Shown here: positions 5,325-7,664 of the stretch, piece by piece
How the letters are laid out: each line of letters opens with the position of its first letter
How positions within the stretch are numbered: position 1 is the first letter of the stretch
Source: CAG-917 sp051883555
GTDB taxonomy: Bacteria; Bacillota; Clostridia; Christensenellales; CAG-917
Direction of reading: 5' to 3'
Assembly: GCA_051883555.1 (NCBI GenBank)
Contig: JBJETY010000044.1
Location: 1-7,664 of the forward strand
DNA length: 7,664 bases
The notes under the pieces: generated by a model
The model's database searches: none
What the model was told of the DNA's origin: nothing
The model's input: the letters and a program-made list of their open reading frames with translations, nothing else
Translations under genes and position numbers: made by a program

Positions 5325-6521
5325 TCAGCCTTTGATTTTTCTATACATCTCGGCAAGTTCTTTTCTGTCCATAAGTTTCGGGACAGGGTAAAGCGGATTG
5401 CCTTCGGCGTTTGCGTGCTTTGACATAATGAGAATATCTTCTTCCTTGATTTCAGGGAAATGTTCAGGGATATTCATATCCTTGTTCATTTGTTTTATTG
5501 CTTCGATGAATTTCTTTGCTTTTTCTTCGCGCGATTCGCCTTGAATTCCTACTGCGTCTGCAAGTTTTGCAAGAGGCTTATATGCCTTTTTGCCGTATTC
5601 ATCGAGGAAATAAGGAAGGATAACTGCGTTTGCAAGTCCGTGAGCGATATGATATTGAGCGCCGAGACTGTGAGCTACTGCGTGTACGTAACCTACGTAT
5701 GCTCTTGTAAACGCGATGCCTGCATAGTAAGCTGCATGTTGCATGTTGCTTCTTGCTTCGATATTCGAACCGTCCTTGTATGCCGTTTCGAGATTTTCGA
5801 AAATAAGTTTTGTGGCTTTGATTGCCATTTCTTTTGTTTCTTTGGTGTTGCTATGACCGATAAATGCTTCGACGGCGTGAGTCAATGCGTCCAAACCTGT
5901 CGTTGAAGTGATATGCGGCGGAAGTTTGACGGTAATTTGCGGGTCGAGCACTGCGTATTTAGGAATAAGCACAGGGTCGTTGATAGGATACTTTTCCGCT
6001 CTTTCAGGGTCGGAGATGACGGCTGCAAGCGTTGTTTCCGAACCGGTACCGGCCGTAGTAGGAACAGCGAAAACAGGCGGCGTAGTCTTGCCGACTTTAA
6101 GTATGCCTTTCATTTTTCTGACAGGTTTTTTAGGTCTTGCAACTCTTGCCGCAACGCCCTTTGCACAGTCCATAGAAGAACCGCCGCCGAACGCTATGAT
6201 AGCTTCGCATTTATTTTCGTTATAAATTTTGAGAGCGTCTTCGATGTTGCCGATTGTCGGGTTAGGTACGGTGTCGTCGTATACCATACATTCTACTCCT
6301 GCCGTTTCGAGACCGGCGAGAAGTCCGTCAATAAGACCGAGACCGCGTATGCCTTTATCGGTAACAAGAAGCACTTTTTTGATATTTTTTCCTTTTATAA
6401 ATTCAGGAAGCTTTTCAAGACCGCCTTGAATAAGCTCCGGTTTACGCCAAGGCATAAAACGAATAGCGACTCTGAAAATGCTTTGATACAATCTGCAATA
6501 TGCTTTTTTAATACAATTCAT
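5325..6521 (-). CDS. iron-containing (group III) alcohol dehydrogenase
   Basis: A 398-residue NAD(P)-dependent dehydrogenase of the Fe-ADH family, which interconverts alcohols and aldehydes in fermentation; cytosolic. The N-terminal nucleotide-binding half has GGGSSMD at 112-118 and PTTAGTGSE at 154-162. The helical half has the metal ligands expected from FucO-type enzymes: D211 and H215 (GLDALTHAVE), H280 and H294 (VHAVAHSLGAQYH then AHGLANA), with the 14-residue spacing of the last pair conserved. Length is normal. About 30 residues before the usual family beginning (ELIQGG) form a basic, aromatic leader (YCRLYQSIF, FMPW); no cleavable signal peptide is evident. GGAGG at 6527-6531 is five bases from ATG 6521, confirming the start. 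Substrate cannot be told from sequence: butanol, ethanol and lactaldehyde-type reactions are all possible. An AraC/GyrI regulator lies downstream on the same strand. Confidence 0.95.
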   Translation of the reverse strand: MNCIKKAYCRLYQSIFRVAIRFMPWRKPELIQGGLEKLPEFIKGKNIKKVLLVTDKGIRGLGLIDGLLAGLETAGVECMVYDDTVPNPTIGNIEDALKIYNENKCEAIIAFGGGSSMDCAKGVAARVARPKKPVRKMKGILKVGKTTPPVFAVPTTAGTGSETTLAAVISDPERAEKYPINDPVLIPKYAVLDPQITVKLPPHITSTTGLDALTHAVEAFIGHSNTKETKEMAIKATKLIFENLETAYKDGSNIEARSNMQHAAYYAGIAFTRAYVGYVHAVAHSLGAQYHIAHGLANAVILPYFLDEYGKKAYKPLAKLADAVGIQGESREEKAKKFIEAIKQMNKDMNIPEHFPEIKEEDILIMSKHANAEGNPLYPVPKLMDRKELAEMYRKIKG

Positions 6522-6564
6522 ACAATCCTCCGAAATACGATTTGCTACAATATTTATAATAAAA

Positions 6565-6593
6565 ATTTTAACGCTAAAAGGAAAAATTGTAAA
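6565..6593 (-). promoter_or_regulatory. candidate sigma-A promoter of the alcohol dehydrogenase
   Basis: On the minus strand, TTTACA (6593-6588) is followed by a 17-base spacer and TAAAAT (6570-6565), five of six matches to each consensus box with ideal spacing. It lies 44 bases before the ATG. The 12-nt repeats lie directly upstream of the -35 box and each carries a similar TTTAC motif. The region is AT-rich, so chance matches are a concern. Confidence 0.5.
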
Positions 6594-6604
6594 CTAATTT
6601 AAAA

Positions 6605-6653
6605 ATTAAATTGTAAATTAAATTGTAAATTTGAATGTAAATTTGAAAGGTAA
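6605..6653. repeat. 12-nt tandem repeat array upstream of the alcohol dehydrogenase promoter
   Basis: Four consecutive units: ATTAAATTGTAA (6605-6616), the identical unit (6617-6628), ATTTGAATGTAA (6629-6640) and ATTTGAAAGGTAA (6641-6653, one base longer). Two are perfect and two degenerate. The array begins 12 bases upstream of the candidate -35 box on the minus strand. It could be a set of phased regulator sites, an AT-rich UP-like element, or slippage-generated low-complexity DNA. Confidence 0.7.
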
Positions 6654-6896
6654 AACTGCAATCATACGTTCAGGAAGGAAAGGATATTACGATATCTTTT
6701 TTACGCAAGCAATTTTTTCGATATCATACGGAAACTTTCGGGTCGCAAGCCGTGTTTTATAGCTATAACGATTTTTATGCAAAAACGATAAAAGCGTTTT
6801 TGTCAATCGCATAAATAAACGCTTATTCAAGCAATTTTTACAAAGGTTGCTAAATTCTGCCGTCGGGTATAGCGTATACTGCTTTTCGGAGGGCGT

Positions 6897-7658
6897 ATGA
6901 GAAAAATTGTTGTAACATCGGGCAAGGGCGGAGTCGGAAAAACTACTGTCGTTGCGTCGCTCGGAAGGGCTCTGAGCGATTTGGGACAGAACGTGGTTTT
7001 GGTAGACGCCGACGTCGGACTTAACAATCTTGACGTTTGTCTCGCACTTGAAAACAAGGTGGTTTACGACATAGTTGACGTGATATCGGGTCGATGTCGT
7101 GTTTCTCAGGCGCTCATCGAGGATTTGGAAAGCGGACTTTACGTTTTACCGTCCGCGTCAGACAATCCTATGGTGACTGCCCAGACCTTTCGGAACGTAA
7201 TCGATTCGTTGGTCGGTTTCGATTACGTATTGATAGACTGCCCTGCGGGTATTGAAAACGGCTTTCACAGGGCGGTGTCCTCCGCAAGAGAAGCGATAGT
7301 AGTAACTACGCCTGCCGTTTCGGCGATACGAGACGCAGATAAAGTCATATCTCTTCTTTCAGGTTATCAATTAGACGGTATATCGGTTGTAGTAAACAGA
7401 GTACGGGGAGAAATGGTGTCTAGGGGTGAGATGATGAGTCCTGCCGATATAACGAGACTTTTACGAAGCGAACCGATAGGAATCGTACCCGACGACGACC
7501 TTATAACTTTATATTCGCAGGTCGGCAAAGTCCCCGAATACGCTTCGAGCGACAAAGCGTTTAAATATATGGCGGAAAACGTGCATTACGGCACGAGAAA
7601 ATTTTATGAATATAACAAATGGAATTTCTGGTCGAGATTAAAAAGGAGGGCAAGATGA
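6897..7658 (+). CDS. minD: septum site-determining ATPase MinD
   Basis: A 253-residue membrane-associated ParA/MinD-type ATPase that positions the division septum by recruiting the FtsZ inhibitor MinC to the membrane. The deviant Walker A is G9-K10-G11-G12-V13-G14-K15-T16, with signature lysine K10 and P-loop lysine K15. Switch I VDADVGLNNLD has D39. Walker B is VLIDCPAGIE with D114. The C-terminus (KWNFWSRLKRRAR) is a short aromatic and basic amphipathic tail, equivalent to the MinD membrane-targeting sequence, although it ends in arginines rather than the common LFG-like end. Length is slightly below the usual 260-270. GGAGGG at 6888-6893 supports ATG 6897. No minC is visible upstream; an overlapping gene begins downstream. 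Other MinD/ParA relatives (FlhG-like) are less likely given the AGIENGF motif and the tail. Confidence 0.92.
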   Translation: MRKIVVTSGKGGVGKTTVVASLGRALSDLGQNVVLVDADVGLNNLDVCLALENKVVYDIVDVISGRCRVSQALIEDLESGLYVLPSASDNPMVTAQTFRNVIDSLVGFDYVLIDCPAGIENGFHRAVSSAREAIVVTTPAVSAIRDADKVISLLSGYQLDGISVVVNRVRGEMVSRGEMMSPADITRLLRSEPIGIVPDDDLITLYSQVGKVPEYASSDKAFKYMAENVHYGTRKFYEYNKWNFWSRLKRRAR

Positions 7659-7664
7659 ATAATG
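7655..7664 (+). CDS. start of the next gene, translationally coupled to minD (truncated by window end)
   Basis: ATG at 7655 overlaps the minD TGA stop (ATGA) and is preceded by a strong AGGAGGG at 7644-7650 with a four-base spacer. Only Met-Asn-Asn is visible. By gene order in related bacteria this is often minE, but nothing in three codons can confirm it. Confidence 0.6.

Larger units (their letters stand above)
6522..6896. other. 375-bp divergent intergenic region between alcohol dehydrogenase and minD
   Basis: No coding region or tRNA is supported. It contains the alcohol dehydrogenase promoter (6565-6593), a 12-nt tandem repeat array (6605-6653), two GATATC sites (near 6691 and 6721), the 12-mer CAAGCAATTTTT twice (6706-6717 and 6828-6839), and a weak CAAAAACG/CGTTTTTG hairpin (6780-6802). 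The minD promoter must lie on the right side, but I could not pick a convincing -35/-10 pair. Confidence 0.6.

Noticed and set aside
5913..6602. Long open frame on the + strand (229 codons) opposite the alcohol dehydrogenase
   Set aside because: It is antisense to a clear Fe-ADH gene; its arginine- and phenylalanine-rich, low-complexity product has no recognisable domain, and no good ribosome site precedes it.
6605..6653. CRISPR array or plasmid-type iterons
   Set aside because: Units are 12 nt with no spacers, only four copies, partly degenerate and extremely AT-rich. There is no cas or rep gene, and no DnaA-box cluster was seen.
6582..6653. Rex (NADH-sensing repressor) operator upstream of the alcohol dehydrogenase
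   Set aside because: TTGTAAA half-site-like words are present, but they repeat in the same direction; no TTGTTAA-N4-TTAACAA type inverted site was found.
6706..6839. Two copies of CAAGCAATTTTT and two GATATC sites as att or transposon ends
   Set aside because: The copies are short, AT-rich direct repeats without a terminal inverted repeat or any integrase or transposase remnant between them.
6875..6880. TATACT as the minD -10 box
   Set aside because: It is only 16 bases from the ATG, which would put the transcription start at the ribosome site, and no -35 lies at a normal distance.

Overview
The window looks like chromosomal DNA from an anaerobic, moderately AT-rich Firmicutes/Clostridia-type bacterium. 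Three things suggest this: strong AGGAG-type ribosome binding sites, a B12-dependent methionine synthase split in the clostridial/Thermotoga manner, and an Rrf2 regulator with three cysteines. The exact lineage cannot be read from the sequence; an uncultured gut Clostridia (Christensenellales-like) is only a guess. TGA is used as an ordinary stop codon.

Region 1 (1-3926, + strand) is a methionine / one-carbon operon. It holds the 3' end of metF (5,10-methylenetetrahydrofolate reductase), a stand-alone MetH reactivation-domain protein, a short metH (homocysteine-, methyltetrahydrofolate- and cobalamin-binding modules only), and an Rrf2-family regulator. The last three genes are joined by ATGA stop/start overlaps. 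MetF makes methyl-THF, MetH uses it to methylate homocysteine, and the separate SAM-binding protein should rescue oxidised cobalamin on MetH. The Rrf2 protein, with an IscR-like cysteine triad, is a plausible redox, Fe-S or sulfur sensor. After it come a perfect 29-nt inverted repeat and a good intrinsic terminator (4096-4128).

Region 2 (4136-6521, - strand) holds an AraC-type activator fused to a GyrI-like ligand-binding domain (Rob-like architecture) and, upstream of it on the same strand, an iron-dependent alcohol dehydrogenase. They are separated by a 319-bp gap with a probable weak terminator, a possible long-range RNA fold and a candidate -10 box. The AraC gene has a near-ideal internal Shine-Dalgarno and ATG exactly at its domain boundary.

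Region 3 (6522-7664) is a 375-bp divergent intergenic region with a 12-nt tandem repeat behind the alcohol dehydrogenase promoter. It is followed by minD on the + strand and the first codons of an overlapping next gene.

Most of the window is ordinary core metabolism and cell-division DNA, and I see no convincing undescribed multi-gene system. The best leads are the possible dual translation product of the AraC/GyrI gene, the cysteine-rich tail of the reactivation protein together with the operon-embedded Rrf2 regulator, and the 12-nt repeat array.
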